This document shows, in pieces, positions 12,401 to 23,217 of a stretch of DNA of 64,000 nt. Both the position numbers and the translations under genes were made by a program. Below the pieces are notes generated by a model. The model was not told where the DNA came from. It was given only the letters and a program-made list of their open reading frames with translations, and did no database searches. Numbering within the stretch: the first letter of the stretch is position 1; each line of letters starts with the position of its first letter. Origin of the DNA: Aristolochia californica (taxonomy: Eukaryota > Streptophyta > Magnoliopsida > Piperales > Aristolochiaceae). The stretch spans positions 26,696,067 to 26,760,066 of the forward strand of contig JARWKL010000010.1 of assembly GCA_029961685.1 (NCBI GenBank). Reading direction: 5' to 3'.

Positions 12401-13497
12401 CTGACCCATGACACCTAAGCTGGCCTCTCCCTCTACTTTTGAGGACTAGGCTTCTCTCGCTTCCAAATTGTAACTATTTCATTCTTCTAACTCGAAGTAC
12501 ACCAACACTTCAAACAAATGAATGGAAATCAAATGTAATTATTGCAACTCGAAACAGTTTTTTCAATTGAATTGGCCGGCAGCATTCAAGACTCCAAAAT
12601 TTCATCAATGTCATGTAGTCATTCAGATTAGCCGTTTAACTGGATAAGTTTTTGGAAGTTGCCAAGCTATGGTAGACAATGGAGAGCCCAAACAGAATGA
12701 CTTCCTTCCAGGAAGAAGTACGCGGAGGTCACCAAGCTACAGCGGACAGTAGCAACTGCTCACCGTCGACTCGCTCTATGAGTCAACAGGCCATTATTCC
12801 TCCTTTCACTAATAGTTCTAACTAGAACGCCGAAAGGTACTAACGTGAACGGCGTAACAAAACAAAAAAACACACTGCTCCATACCTTTAGATTCCGATT
12901 TCTGATGATCGTTTCCTTTAGGGACATCATTCTTTTTCTTCGGATAGAAGTTCTCATAATCTGAAAATCACAAAAACATTGCACCTGAAATTTATTTATT
13001 TTCAAAAAATTGTACCAAATAAAGCGAAAACGAAATCTGCACCAAACTGCCTTATAAAGGCAGGAGTACAGTCACTTTAAAAAGTATTCATCTTACTCTT
13101 CTTCTTAGGTGCTTCGCTGGAAAAGAGTCGATGAAATTTTGGGTTCACGAGCACCCAGTTAAAGTCAGACAAAAACTTTTTCCCGTTAAAACCCTTGTTA
13201 GCCCCAATGGACGTCAAATAACCCCTCAGAAAGCCAAGTCCATCGCCTTCCCTAAAACTCCCATCGCCGAATGGTGATCGAACAAGCAATTCGTGCAGAC
13301 ACGCAACCCTTCCACCATAACCACCAAGAACCCCGTTCTAGTATAGAGCAGTTGAGTCAGAAGGGAGGACACAACACTAAATTTGGAAGTTGAACAAAAA
13401 AAGGTTAATAATAATAATAATAACAAAAGCCACTCACGGTTTGGAATGTGGAACGAGCGGGACGTGAAGCTGAACGAGCAATTCTGGAAAAAATCAT
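3965..13497 (-). CDS. FTSH3/FTSH10: mitochondrial ATP-dependent zinc metalloprotease FTSH (m-AAA, FTSH3/10 type)
   Basis: Eight coding exons: 13497-13438, 13337-13097, 12960-12886, 6747-6614, 6458-5985, 5819-5052, 4765-4538, 4432-3965. All junctions are GT-AG and in phase; the sum is 2448 nt (815 aa), the usual length for plant m-AAA proteases. The start [19 protein letters not shown] is Arg/Ser-rich like a mitochondrial presequence. Transmembrane segments lie near residues 145-163 and 276-290. The AAA domain has Walker A GPPGTGKT (372-379), Walker B IIFIDEID (427-434) and an SRH with RPGRFDRQ. The peptidase zinc motif HESGH is at 597-601. Family members form matrix-facing inner-membrane hexamers that degrade and mature respiratory-chain proteins. 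The two close paralogues FTSH3 and FTSH10 cannot be separated here. The gene appears intact; its oddity is a 6138-bp intron 3. Confidence 0.95.
7252..7273. repeat. poly(C) tract, 22 nt
   Basis: An uninterrupted run of 22 C lies inside FTSH intron 3, about 170 bases before the LINE RNase H fragment. Its length may be affected by sequencing or polymerase slippage. Confidence 0.8.
7444..7665 (+). pseudogene. LINE RNase H domain remnant
   Basis: The translation contains [20 protein letters not shown], the end of the RNase H domain in plant L1-type LINEs (consensus HVPRxxNxxADxLAxEG), followed shortly by a stop and a 3'-UTR-like tail. The upstream reverse transcriptase is absent, so this is a 5'-truncated copy. 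It lies antisense in FTSH intron 3 and is separate from the longer LINE that starts near 8950. Confidence 0.6.
10941..10971. repeat. (GA)n microsatellite
   Basis: Ten or more GA units grade into GAAA units. The tract lies within the degraded LINE in FTSH intron 3. Confidence 0.8.
11090..11210. repeat. 41-bp tandem repeat, about 2.9 copies
   Basis: Units start at 11090, 11131 and 11172 with the shared phrase AACTAAAACTTGAA and only one visible substitution between the units. The array is a local minisatellite inside the old LINE sequence. The near identity of units implies recent expansion in an otherwise decayed element. Confidence 0.85.
11388..11430 (-). mobile_element. TRIM LTR fragment
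   Basis: This short stretch contains TTAAGCACCTAGTCAATACT followed by ACCCAAAAGACCGGCCTGT. It matches one end of the LTRs of the TRIMs at 22524-22834 and 26786-27163. Only about half of the LTR is present, so it is a truncated relic. Confidence 0.65.
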
Positions 13498-13700
13498 CCT
13501 TTGATGGAACCAAGCACGAATGGAACCTGATAACCTGACCGGAAAGCCCTAAGAGGGAAGGAGGCAAGGATCGTGTTATGATATGCCAGAATCGCCCAAG
13601 TGGAAAAGCCGAACGCCGAACGCCAAACGCCGAAAACCTCCCTAAAAAAGGAGACCCAATATTATGAGCGGTAACTCGCGGACCACGTAGCATTATTGTT
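13498..13700 (-). promoter_or_regulatory. 5' UTR and proximal promoter of the FTSH gene (approximate)
   Basis: This segment lies directly upstream of the FTSH ATG at 13497. The open frame that runs through it (from 13693) overlaps exon 1 in another frame and does not give the family N-terminus, so it is treated as leader or promoter. No clear TATA box was identified. Confidence 0.35.
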
Positions 13701-14692
13701 TTTTGTTAAAATAACGATTTTGCCTTTAAACGGAGGAAGGTATGAAGACAAAGGGTTAAAAGCAGCTGACTTGAGACGTTGCAGGTTAAAAACGACGAAG
13801 GACCCAACCCAACACGGGGGTGGCATCTAGTCCACCTGAATTCGAACTTGCATATATTCGAGTTGGACTTGATTTAAATGCTTCCACTCAAACTCAAGTC
13901 CAATCCAGCCTTGAGCCTAAAATTGAAATCCAGTTCGAGCCTAATAATTTTAACCGATTTGACCTACATATAAAATTTTGTATAAAATACAAATCAAATA
14001 AATTACCCATAAACTTATACATAAATTCTACATAAAATTGTGCATGACCTTTGCATAAATTTGTACATAAATATTATACATAAACTCTATTTAAAATTAC
14101 TTATATACTTTGCATAAAATTATAAATAAAGTTTGTTAAAAAATAAAACACAAAAAGTTAAATGAAATAACAATATCAAAAGAAAGCATAAACTAGTCAC
14201 AAGGGCTAAAATGAATGCAAGCACAAAGCCTAAAGAAGTCAAAGGAGACGCTGTGGTTGGCTAATTGTCAAGGGTAAAAAACCAAGCTGAAATTCACTGG
14301 CAGACGGGCATAATCGAGTGTCAAGGGGTTCTGCTATGAAGGAACTAAAATTTCAGCTACTTACTTCATGGGAATGGGATGTTATTGGCTATGCAAATCA
14401 AAGTCATTCAGTTAATTCACGCCCCTCTATCCAATTTCCATCATTTCTTTGATTCTCAAATCTCCATGCACCAAGACGAGCTCTTTAATGACACGTTTCA
14501 AATTACATGTCGTCTCACTAGATACGTGGCAGCAATTGATGGAAGCTACTTGACTACATTTTGAAATTCAAAACCGACACGAAGATGTCAGAAGACATGA
14601 TGCCCTCGGTCCGGTTGTAACCTTCAAACAAAGAAACAAAACGAACTATAAAAATGATGAACATCTTTGTTATTTCACTTCTAATTGCCACC
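13701..14692. other. intergenic, A/T-rich, no gene recognised
   Basis: Short degenerate ATAAATT-type repeats fill 13960-14140. No domain, RNA gene or transposon terminus was recognised. The last five bases before the next element (14693-14697, CTCTC) are its target-site duplication. Confidence 0.45.
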
Positions 14693-14697
14693 CTCTC

Positions 14698-14907
14698 TGT
14701 AAAAATGGGAGCAAGTTATTTTTCGAAATCTTTATTCATTTGAATTAGACGATATATATTTATATAGTTGTTTTTACATATCTCAAGACTGTAATCACGC
14801 ATCTACAATCACGTGTAGATTTTTACAATCTCACTAATTTCTTCAATCACGTGATTTCATTCCATTACAGACTTTAATCACGGATTCATTTTATTTACAG
14901 ATTAACA
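14698..14907 (-). repeat. 3' LTR of the Ty1-copia element
   Basis: This 210-bp copy is bounded by TG...CA and preceded (minus strand) by a polypurine tract. It aligns end to end with 23003-23212 but with many substitutions, so the insertion is old. Confidence 0.9.
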
Positions 14908-14973
14908 CTCCCCCTCAAGTTGGAGAATGAATGTCAAGAATGGCCAACTTGCGTATCATAGTTGAGAAAAGCT

Positions 14974-17505
14974 TCATTTCCCCAATGGCTTGGTGAACAC
15001 ATTCACAAACTGATTTGTTGAAACAACATATTTGGTTACAACTGAACCATCTTGTATTTTGTCACGAATAAAATGACAAACCATCTCTATATATCTGGTT
15101 CTTTCATGGAAAATAGGATTGGCTACTATATGGAAGACATTTGTGTTATCACAATATAGTAATGTTGGCATCAGATGCAATATTCTCAACTCCATCAATA
15201 ATGAGCGTAGCCAGGATAATTCATAGTATGTACCTGTCATGGCTCTATATTTGGCTTTTGTTGAGGAGAGCAATACAGTTTTCTACCTCTTTGTCCACCA
15301 TGAAATATGAGAAGATCCCAGAAAAACACAATAACCCGTAGTGGATCTATGAGATATTGGACAACCAGTCCAATCCAAATAAGAAAAAACCCTCAAAGAT
15401 AAATCGCTCTAAGAAGGGGAAAATAAACCTTGTCTTGGGCTACTTTTCAAATAGGGCAACACATGCAAGGCAACTTCCATGTGTGGTTTGTGTGGTGCAT
15501 GTATGAATCTGTATAACACATGGACCGAATATGTGATCCAGCCGAGTAATATTCAAATAAATTAGGCGTCCAACAAGTCGCATATATTAAGATGTGTCTA
15601 TAAACAATTTGCCTGAATCCAAAAGCTTTACACTTTGCTCCATGGAAAAGTTCACAGGTTTGGCACCCAAGAATCTACCATCTTTTAAAATTTCCAAAGT
15701 ATATTTTCATAACGAGATGGAAATCCCTTTTGGGATGCCTAGAAAACACTTCAAATTACCCAAATTTTTTATTCAAAAATGACTATGCAGAAGAAAGTTT
15801 TTGAGTACTAATATGACATTGACATAATTACAAGTAATAAGGATGTCATCAACATATATCTACAAAGCTATAAATATTTGCCTTTCCGACATGTGAATAA
15901 TGAGTAATTTGCTTTGGATTTAACAAATCCAATAGCTTGGATAGTTGTAGAGAATTTGGCAAACCATTGTTGGGAAGCTTGATGTAGACCATATAACAAC
16001 TTGTGAAGGTGACATACGAGATTCTCCCCCTGTCGCTAAAGACTAGGAGGTGGAGACATATAGATTTCTTCATAGACATCACCATGAAGAAAAATATTGT
16101 TGACATCTAGTTGGTGAAAAGACCAATTCTGGGCAGCTGCTAAAGCCAATAAACAATGAACAATAACCATTTTAGCAGTGAGAGAAAAAGTATCATGGTA
16201 ATATATACTTCAAGTTGTGTGTGACCTTTTGCAACAAATGAGTTTTGAAATGCTCAATAGTACTATCTGAGTGCCATTTGATTTTATAAACCCAACGAGA
16301 AATAATAGGCTTCTTACCAAGGAGAAGAGAAGTGAGGGGCCAAGTGTGGTGGGCTTCTAAAGCAGCCAATTCAGATTGCATTGGTTCTTGCCAATGAGAA
16401 TGAGGAAATACTTCAATATAAGATGTAGGTTAAATATTTTGACTAACAATACTAGTAAAGGAGTAATGTTGTGGTGAGTAGCGGTGATAAGAGACAAAAT
16501 TGCTAAGGGGATAGCGCATACCTTTTTTTGGACCTGACGACAAAAACAACAAATGGTTGGGTGACGTCACATGGTTGCAAACATAGTCACATAAAGTCAT
16601 GGGAGGTTTATGAGGTCGTTGAGAACGACACAAAATTGGTTCGGGAGAAGGACGACAAATAATGGTTGAAGATAAACTAGATTCGGTGGTAAGGGTTGTT
16701 GGACTAGTGGAGAAGGATAAGGTACAAAAAGAGAAATCACCGGGGTTGAATTTGAGGAAGTCGATGGAATTGACTCATAAGGAAAAATAGTTTCGTGAAA
16801 AACAACATCACAACTAGTGAACATTTGATGAGTCCCAAGATCATATAGCTTATAGACTTTTTGACCAAGTGAATAGCCAAAAAAAAACAACGTTTAGCTT
16901 GAGGGGTAAATTTATGGGGACGTGCACATCAATAGCATATGCAAGACACCCAAAAACTTGAAGATGGGAATAATAAGGAAGTTTGGTATAAACTCGTTCA
17001 AAAAGAGTTTGGCGAGAAAGGAGTGGTGTGGGCAGGCAATTAATTATATGAACAATAATTGAAACACATTCTCTCCAAAAATGTAAAAAAAGGTGGGCTT
17101 GAAAACGAAAAGCTCGAGTTGACTCAAGAATATGGCGGTACTTGCGGTCTACAACCCCATTTTGTTAGGGAGTATAGACAGAAGAATGTTGATAAATAGT
17201 CCATTTTGTTTAAAAAATTCTCGCATTGAGAAGAATTCTCCACCATTATCAACCCGAATGTTTGCTATTGAAACATGGAATTGTGTTTTGACAAATGAGA
17301 AAAAATTAACAAGCAGATGTTGTGTCTCACTTTTGTGATGCATAAAAAATACTCATGTGAATCTAGAATAATCATCCACAATAGTCAAAAAGTATTTCAC
17401 ACAAAAAAGGGAGACAGTTTTATAAGGCCCCCAAATGTCACAATGAATTAATTCAAAAAGTCTAACAGACAAAATTGAACTAATAGAAAATGGAAGCCGA
17501 GTTTG
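14974..17505 (-). pseudogene. copia pol remnant: integrase, RT, RNase H
   Basis: Minus-strand fragments in several frames. Integrase is at about 17505-17150 (LIHCDIWGPYK, IVDDYSRFT, IRVDNGGEFFS). The integrase tail FFGYSLGQKVYKLYD is near 16880. RT entry LEAHHTWPLTSLLLGKKPI is at about 16370-16300. RNase H is at 15273-14974 (YCDNTNVFHIVANPIFHERT, FTKPLGK). Stops and frameshifts separate every block, so no active polyprotein exists. Confidence 0.85.
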
Positions 17506-17510
17506 TTTTG

Positions 17511-17947
17511 TATTGTAAGATAGGGCCCAAACCCACACGACCAAGGAAGGCCCACATATCCATGTGTATTAGAAGATGGGCCCAAACCCATAAGATCAAG
17601 GAAGACCCATGTATCCAAGAGATATAGAAGACGGGCTCTAGGCTCACAAATCAAAGAGAATGCCCATAGGGCCATATAAAGTGATGGTAGGATGGTAAAT
17701 AAAGAGTCATCTCATAGAGATAACATTGATATAATTAGATTAAAGTTCCAGGGTTAAAACCCTAACCCCTAAATCCTAAGTTCAGGGGTATTATTGTAAT
17801 ACAATAGTTTTATTAATCTATAAATAAAGCTCCAAGGGGAGTGTTAGGATATCAAGTCCATAACCCCTTCTTCCTCCAATTTTCTCCCAATGGGTTTTTC
17901 TCCATTTTTTTCCATGAGCTAAATTCATGGAATCCTAGAAATCAACA
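17511..17947 (+). repeat. 5' LTR of the nested non-coding element
   Basis: 437 bp, ending AATCAACA immediately before the primer site. Shared landmarks with the 3' LTR include the phrases GATGGTAGGATGGTAAATAA and CTCCCAATGGGTTT. The two LTRs differ at many positions and in a few indels. Confidence 0.9.
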
Positions 17948-19437
17948 TGATATCAGAGCAGTGATTTTCAAGACTCAGACTATGATTTATTTATTTTTCA
18001 GGTTTCATTCTCTTTTATTGTTTTTCATAGTTTTTGGATATTAGTTTTTTTTTGTTATTTTGTTCCTCGTGTTGCTGTTGTCGAGCGTTACATCTGTCTA
18101 CACTTTCATCAGTCTTTGCGTTCTTGCGTTTCGTTTTTTTCTCCTGCAAAGTCACCATTGCCACCACGTATACGCTATCTTGTGCTGAATATAGAACTGA
18201 AGTTGTCAGACGCATAAACAGAAATTCTGATGAGAGAGTCATTGTTCTTATTGTAGAACACTGCCGATTTGTTTTTGTTGGACGATCTTCGTTGCCCTCT
18301 AGTTTTTGTCTTCCCTCCTGAAAATGAAGTGGAAGTCCGCCAAAATCACGGAAACAGAGCAAGGAAAGCACTCGATTGCCATATTTTTCCCGTCAATATC
18401 AGAATCGGCTCTGCTGGTATCTCTCATATTTCTGGAAAGTCTCTACTTGAGTCAGGTTCCAACGACGATACGAGATTTCTGAAAGTCTGTCGAGGCGCCA
18501 GCTCCATTGCCACTTACAGAGACGTGTCTGCCTGGGATTTTTTGACATTTCGAAACTTGCTGCTAGTTTTGTTGATCATCCGAAAATTTTCACTGGATTA
18601 TTTCCCCGCCAAAAGCTTCTAGTTTCTATTTCTACTTGGGAGCGGATTAATCATCCTAGCATTACAGGAAGATTTACTGCTGATTCTCTACTAAATTTTG
18701 TCGTTCCTACTACTGCTGTCGGAAAGTTTCCCGTTGTTGTTCCGCTTTTTTCGGAAGCCAGGATCGTCGCCGTGAGGAAGATGATACTGTCTTCCAGTAC
18801 ATTTCCATTTTCAGGAGATCGTATCTCTGTTGCTGTAATCCAAGCCATCGTTCCATAATTTCCTTCCGAAGAGCTCTGTTTTCTCACTATCCGACCGAGA
18901 GGAAGAAAAAGACGGGCGGAATCAAAATTTTCCTAAGTTAGGAAAAATTAAATCCAGCGCTGGTTCAGTCATCCGCCGGGCCGCCTGCCCGAGTCAACCC
19001 GGGCTGTTCTTCTTGCTGGCAAGCACCACCAGTCTATCAAGTCAACCCAGACCAACTCGGATCGGGTCAACTTGGGTCCGGGTCAATTTGACTTGGGCCA
19101 CTTATGTTTCTACCTCAGTATACGTGTCTTTCATGACTCGGATATATTGAGCTACAATTTGACTCAACACGACTCGGTAAAATTTTCTCTAATCGGATTA
19201 TTATTTTGAAGAATTAAAAAATTATTCCTTGATCAACATATTATTTGGTACATATATTTGCATTGAGATTATTTCATGAGTTAATTTTACAAGGATTATT
19301 TTGGTTTGTGTTATATGGGCCCAAACCCATTTCAGCTGATGTTATTGTGTCACTTTTGATGAGACATTATTATTGAAGAAGAGGTGGTTTCATACCATTA
19401 TTTATCTGTCCTCGTAAAAAATACCAAACATATTTGA

Positions 19438-19762
19438 GGTTGGGATTCCATGACGGAGGAACTTAATACCCCGTTAAAAATATAAAAAATATTTGTGGTT
19501 GGGATTCCTTGACAGAGGAACTTAATACCCCGTAAAAAAACTAAAAAATATTTGCGATTGGGATTCCATGATGGAGGAACTTAATACCCCGTAAAAAATA
19601 TAAAAAAATATTTGTGGTTGGGATTCCATGACGGAGGAACTTAATACCCTGTAAAAAATATAAAAAATATTTGCGGTTGAGATTCCATGACGGAGGAACT
19701 TAATACCCCGTCAAAAATATAAAAAATATTTGAGGTTGGGATTCCATAACGGAGGAACTTAT
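19438..19762 (+). repeat. 59-bp minisatellite, about 5.5 copies
   Basis: Units begin at 19438, 19497, 19556, 19616, 19675 and 19734, each carrying GGATTCCATGACGGAGGAAC or a close variant followed by an A/T-rich spacer ending ATATTTG. The last unit is truncated. The array lies within the interior of the nested LTR element. Confidence 0.92.
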
Positions 19763-20147
19763 TATTATATTTATATTACTTCCCCCCATTAATGTCATAT
19801 ATTACTCTACCACTTGAGAGTCGTTGTCTTGTGGAGGGAGACGGTGGTGGAGGTGAACACTTCAAAGTAATGCCGATAGACACACTACCTACAGAAGATG
19901 GAGTGTGCCCTATATCCAACATGAGTTAAGATTGGAGTATGGAGCAATGTCTCAGAGGCTAAGAGTGATTTACTCTCACTCATATTATGCCAGTTGGGCC
20001 TCATGAACGAGAGCACCAACGTGAGGGGGAGTGTTGGAAGATTAAAGTATATTGGAAGACAAGCCATTTTATACAAAAAAAATTTATACATCATTTGCAG
20101 CAAGCTGGGAGTTCATGTTGTTCTCTCACCCCCAGCTTGAGGGGGAG

Positions 20148-20578
20148 TGTTGGAAGATAGAGCCCAAACTCCATATAACCAAGGAAGGCCTACATATCCA
20201 AGTGTATTAGAAGATGGGCCTAAGCCATAAGACCAAGGAAAACCCATGTATCCAAGAGATAAAGAAGACGGGCTCTACGCCCATAAATCAAAGAGAAGGA
20301 CCATAGGCCCACATACAGTGATGGTAGGATGGTAAATAAAGATTCATCTCATTGAGATGGCATTGATGTAATTAGATTAAAGTTCCAGGGTTAAAACCCT
20401 AAACCCTTAGTTCAGGGGTATTATTTTAATACAGTAGTTTCATTAATCTATAAATAGAGCTTCAAGGGGATGGTTACGACATAAAGTCCATAATCTTTTC
20501 TTCCTCTAGTTTTCTCCCAATGGGTTTCTATCCATTTTTCTCCATGAGCTAAATTCATGGAGTCCTGAAAAATCAACA
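20148..20578 (+). repeat. 3' LTR of the nested non-coding element
   Basis: 431 bp, beginning TGTTGGAAGATAGAGCCC directly after a polypurine tract and ending AATCAACA. The 5-bp duplication TTTTG follows. Confidence 0.9.
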
Positions 20579-22260
20579 TTTTGAAAATGCACAAACATCA
20601 CAAGCATTATTTAATTGAAAAGGGAAATTTAACAAATGTTTTGTCATAAAATTTAATCTAGAGGAAGACAAATGCTCCAATTGGCGATGCCACAAAATAG
20701 TGGAGGAGGTGACCCGAAGGCTAGATGAATGACAAGAAGTGGTTGCTGTAGATGGAGTTTGAGATTTTGGTTTCTCTAAAGCTAATGCAACCAAGTAATA
20801 AAGTTCGTCTCATTGTTCACCCAAACCAATCGTTGTCTTCATCATCAAATCCTGCGATAAAATGTTATTGAACAATTGAGATCTTTGGTAACTCGACTCA
20901 CATACATTAAATTCACCTTAAAAGATGTCATACCAAGCACAATTTTTAAAGTATCAACGGAATTCAAAGGTAAATCCCTAATGGAAGTAATTAGAGCATG
21001 TTCTCCACTTGGCATAGCAACTGGTGGCAAAAGGGTGTTATTAATTCTATTGACAAATAAAGTTGAAGAAGAAGAAATATGGTCAGTTGCACCACTGCCG
21101 ATAATTAATTGATGGAGTCGCAACAATGTTTGTAACAAACCTGAGGAAGCAATATCAAAACATTAGCTTTAGGATTGCCCGATTGTGTTGTCCTTTTTTC
21201 TTGCATGATAGATAAGATTTGTTGGATTTACAAGTCAAAAAGCCCATTTATTACCGACGACACTTCCTGCATTATTTGAGCCTCCTTGACATTGTTGACG
21301 AAAGACTGATGACTTTTGTTGTGTTTGGAATGGGTACCTCGTTGATTAGGCTTGTTCGATGCATGTTTAGGATGTTTTGGTAGGTATCCATTCAGCTTCC
21401 AACATGTTTCTTGAACATGGTGGTCACGTCACAATAAGAACAGTGCAAAAGTTTTTTATTAGAAGTGTTGGAACGAGAAGAACCTTGTCCACGTCGAACA
21501 GCTAGAGCCACAAGTTCAGTTTTTTAAACAACCATGGCTGAGTTCTTTGTCGTTTCACGTGTAGCCCCCAGACTTCGTTGCTTCTCTTCTTGGACAATGG
21601 AAGAGTAGGTTTTGCCAACATCATGTAGTGGATTCATTAATAGAATTTAACCCCAAATTGCACTGTAAGACTTATTGAATCCCATGATAATTGCATCAAT
21701 CTACGTCTCTTATGGTTTGTTCCTCAAGAGCAAACAATGTCATTATAGGATCCTAGTTCATCCCATAATCTTTTAAGCTTTGTGTAGTAAGCCGCAACAA
21801 TCATTTAATCTTGAGCAAGACAAGCAATGTCCCTCTCAATCTAAAAAATATGAGGGGCATTGTTTTGAGAAAAATGATCATGAAGGTCTTCCCATACCTC
21901 CTGAGCAGTGGTCAAAAAAATGACACTGTCTGCAAGATTTGATGTGAATGAGTTGATAATCCAAGAGGATCATATCGTTGCATTTTCTCCATGAAGAATA
22001 TTTGTCTGGTGTGGTTGTGGTAGACGGCATTGTGGAGGTCCCGTATATGAATCCTAACTTGGATTTGGCATTCACAGAAATCGTCATGGTTGTACTCCAT
22101 GTCAAATAATTATCCCCATTGAGAGGCTTGGAAATAAGCACGAGTCCTAGATGATCGGAATGGTGAATAAAATATGGATGGGCAGCATCAAGCTTACCTC
22201 CATTCGAAGATTGCACGTTCGTCATAACAATGAGAAATGACGATAAATAGAAGGCCAAAA
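20579..22260 (-). pseudogene. copia gag, zinc knuckle, protease and pre-integrase remnants
   Basis: On the minus strand a gag N-terminus (LNGDNYLTWSTTM) is at about 22135-22090. A CCHC zinc knuckle near 21440-21380 is interrupted by a one-base frameshift. A protease active-site region (GSGATDHISSSSTLF) is at about 21095-21050. A gag-pre-integrase motif (LWHRQLEHLSSSRLNFMTKH) is at about 20705-20645. The copy is inactive; the order and motifs assign it to the Ty1-copia element of 14698-23212. Confidence 0.8.
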
Positions 22261-22523
22261 ATAATCTTCCCCGAGCGGCACATGCTTCCAAATAGTGCAG
22301 GAAGGCAAAAAACAAGGGTCCAAGTTGACATCCGAGTTAACTTGATGAAAAAAAATGCGGCTAGGCAGCAACGGATTTATTGAATGGACTTGGCTGGTCT
22401 GGCTCAGCTGAGTCTGGAATATGTTGATTTAAATCAACAATAGCACCTTGGTGCTTTAAATCGAGTCGCATTTCTCTTTGCCTCTTTCGAGCAAAGCGAG
22501 CCGCGGCAAAGTGCGAACAACAA

Positions 22524-22834
22524 TGTTAAACACCTAGCCAATACTACCCAAAAGACTGGCCTGTTAGGAGCGGAAGACATAGGTACTTAACCTAGGACCA
22601 TAACAGTACACCCTGCCCTCCCGAGCCGACGACCATGGCGGCATTAACACAGCGACGAAAACCTTTGGGGAACGTCCGGGGATTACGATCGCCCGCGCAC
22701 GCGGGGAGTCGAACTCGGGATGTAGAACCTAAAACCTGGCTCTGATACCAAATGTTAAGCACCTAACCAATACTACCCAAAAGACAGACCTGTTAGGAGC
22801 GGAAGACATGGGTACTTAACCCAGGACCATAACA
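22524..22834 (-). mobile_element. TRIM (miniature LTR retrotransposon), 311 bp, nested in the copia leader
   Basis: Two 82-bp LTRs (22524-22605 and 22753-22834) flank an interior of about 147 bp. On the minus strand the 5' LTR (TGTTATGGTCC...GCTTAACA) is followed after two bases by the tRNA-Met primer site TGGTATCAGAGC (22750-22739). A purine-rich stretch precedes the other LTR. The flanking pentamers AACAA (22519-22523) and GACAA (22835-22839) form a target duplication with one mismatch. There is no coding capacity, as expected of TRIM/SMART elements. The interior carries GAGTTCGACTCCC, a tRNA B-box-like motif. Confidence 0.88.
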
Positions 22835-23002
22835 GACAAGGAAGGGCTCGGTGAACGACAACGAATGACGAGGAAGGGCTCAACGAAATTTCTAAGAGAG
22901 GGAAGCTATGGGCACATAAAAAAGAAACTAAAATTGCTCAACCTTCCAGTGGGATGAGGAGCGAGATCGAAAGAGACAGGGTAGGGGGCTGCTCTAATAC
23001 CA

Positions 23003-23212
23003 TGTAAAATGGGAGAAAAATATTTTTTGAAATCTTGATTCAATTAAATCAAACGATGTATATTTATACAATTGTTTTAACAAATCTCGATATTGTAATT
23101 ACATGTCCACAATTATGTGTAGATTTTTACAATTTCGCTAATTTCTTCAATCACACGATTTCATTTCGTTACAGACTCTAATCATGCAAATCATTCTATT
23201 TATAGATTAACA
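23003..23212 (-). repeat. 5' LTR of the Ty1-copia element
   Basis: 210 bp, TG...CA ends, adjoining the primer-binding site at 22991-23002 on the element's interior side and the target duplication CTCTC on the other. Confidence 0.9.
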
Positions 23213-23217
23213 CTCTC

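Larger units (their letters stand above)
6748..12885 (-). other. 6.1-kb intron 3 of the FTSH gene, filled with retroelement debris
   Basis: The donor is TAAAG/GTATG at 12886/12885 and the acceptor CCTGCAG at 6748. The phase joins exactly (Lys-Asp at the boundary). An alternative upstream CTGCAG near 6780 would add in-frame sequence unlike the family and is rejected. The intron holds a long antisense L1-type LINE, a second LINE RNase H end, a TRIM LTR fragment and several simple repeats. Other introns of this gene are 80-800 bp. Confidence 0.85.
17511..20578 (+). mobile_element. non-coding LTR retrotransposon (LARD-like) nested in copia pol
   Basis: The LTRs are 17511-17947 and 20148-20578. 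The target duplication TTTTG occurs at 17506-17510 and 20579-20583. Removing the element brings the copia gag-pre-integrase and integrase fragments back together. The first LTR begins TA instead of TG, evidently a point change. A tRNA-Met-type primer site (TGATATCAGAGC) starts directly after the 5' LTR at 17948, and the polypurine tract CTTGAGGGGGAG ends at 20147. The 2.2-kb interior has no gag or pol and contains a 59-bp minisatellite. It would depend on a helper element for mobility. Confidence 0.9.
14698..23212 (-). mobile_element. Ty1-copia LTR retrotransposon, degenerate, with two nested insertions
   Basis: Two 210-bp LTRs (14698-14907 and 23003-23212) both start TGT and end ACA, and the 5-bp duplication CTCTC is at 14693-14697 and 23213-23217. 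Read on the minus strand, a primer site complementary to initiator tRNA-Met (TGGTATTAGAGC) directly follows the 5' LTR at 23002-22991. A polypurine tract (CTTGAGGGGGAG) precedes the 3' LTR. Gag, protease, integrase, reverse transcriptase and RNase H fragments appear in Ty1-copia order, with integrase before RT. All frames are broken. A non-coding LTR element splits the pol region and a TRIM sits in the leader. Confidence 0.92.
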
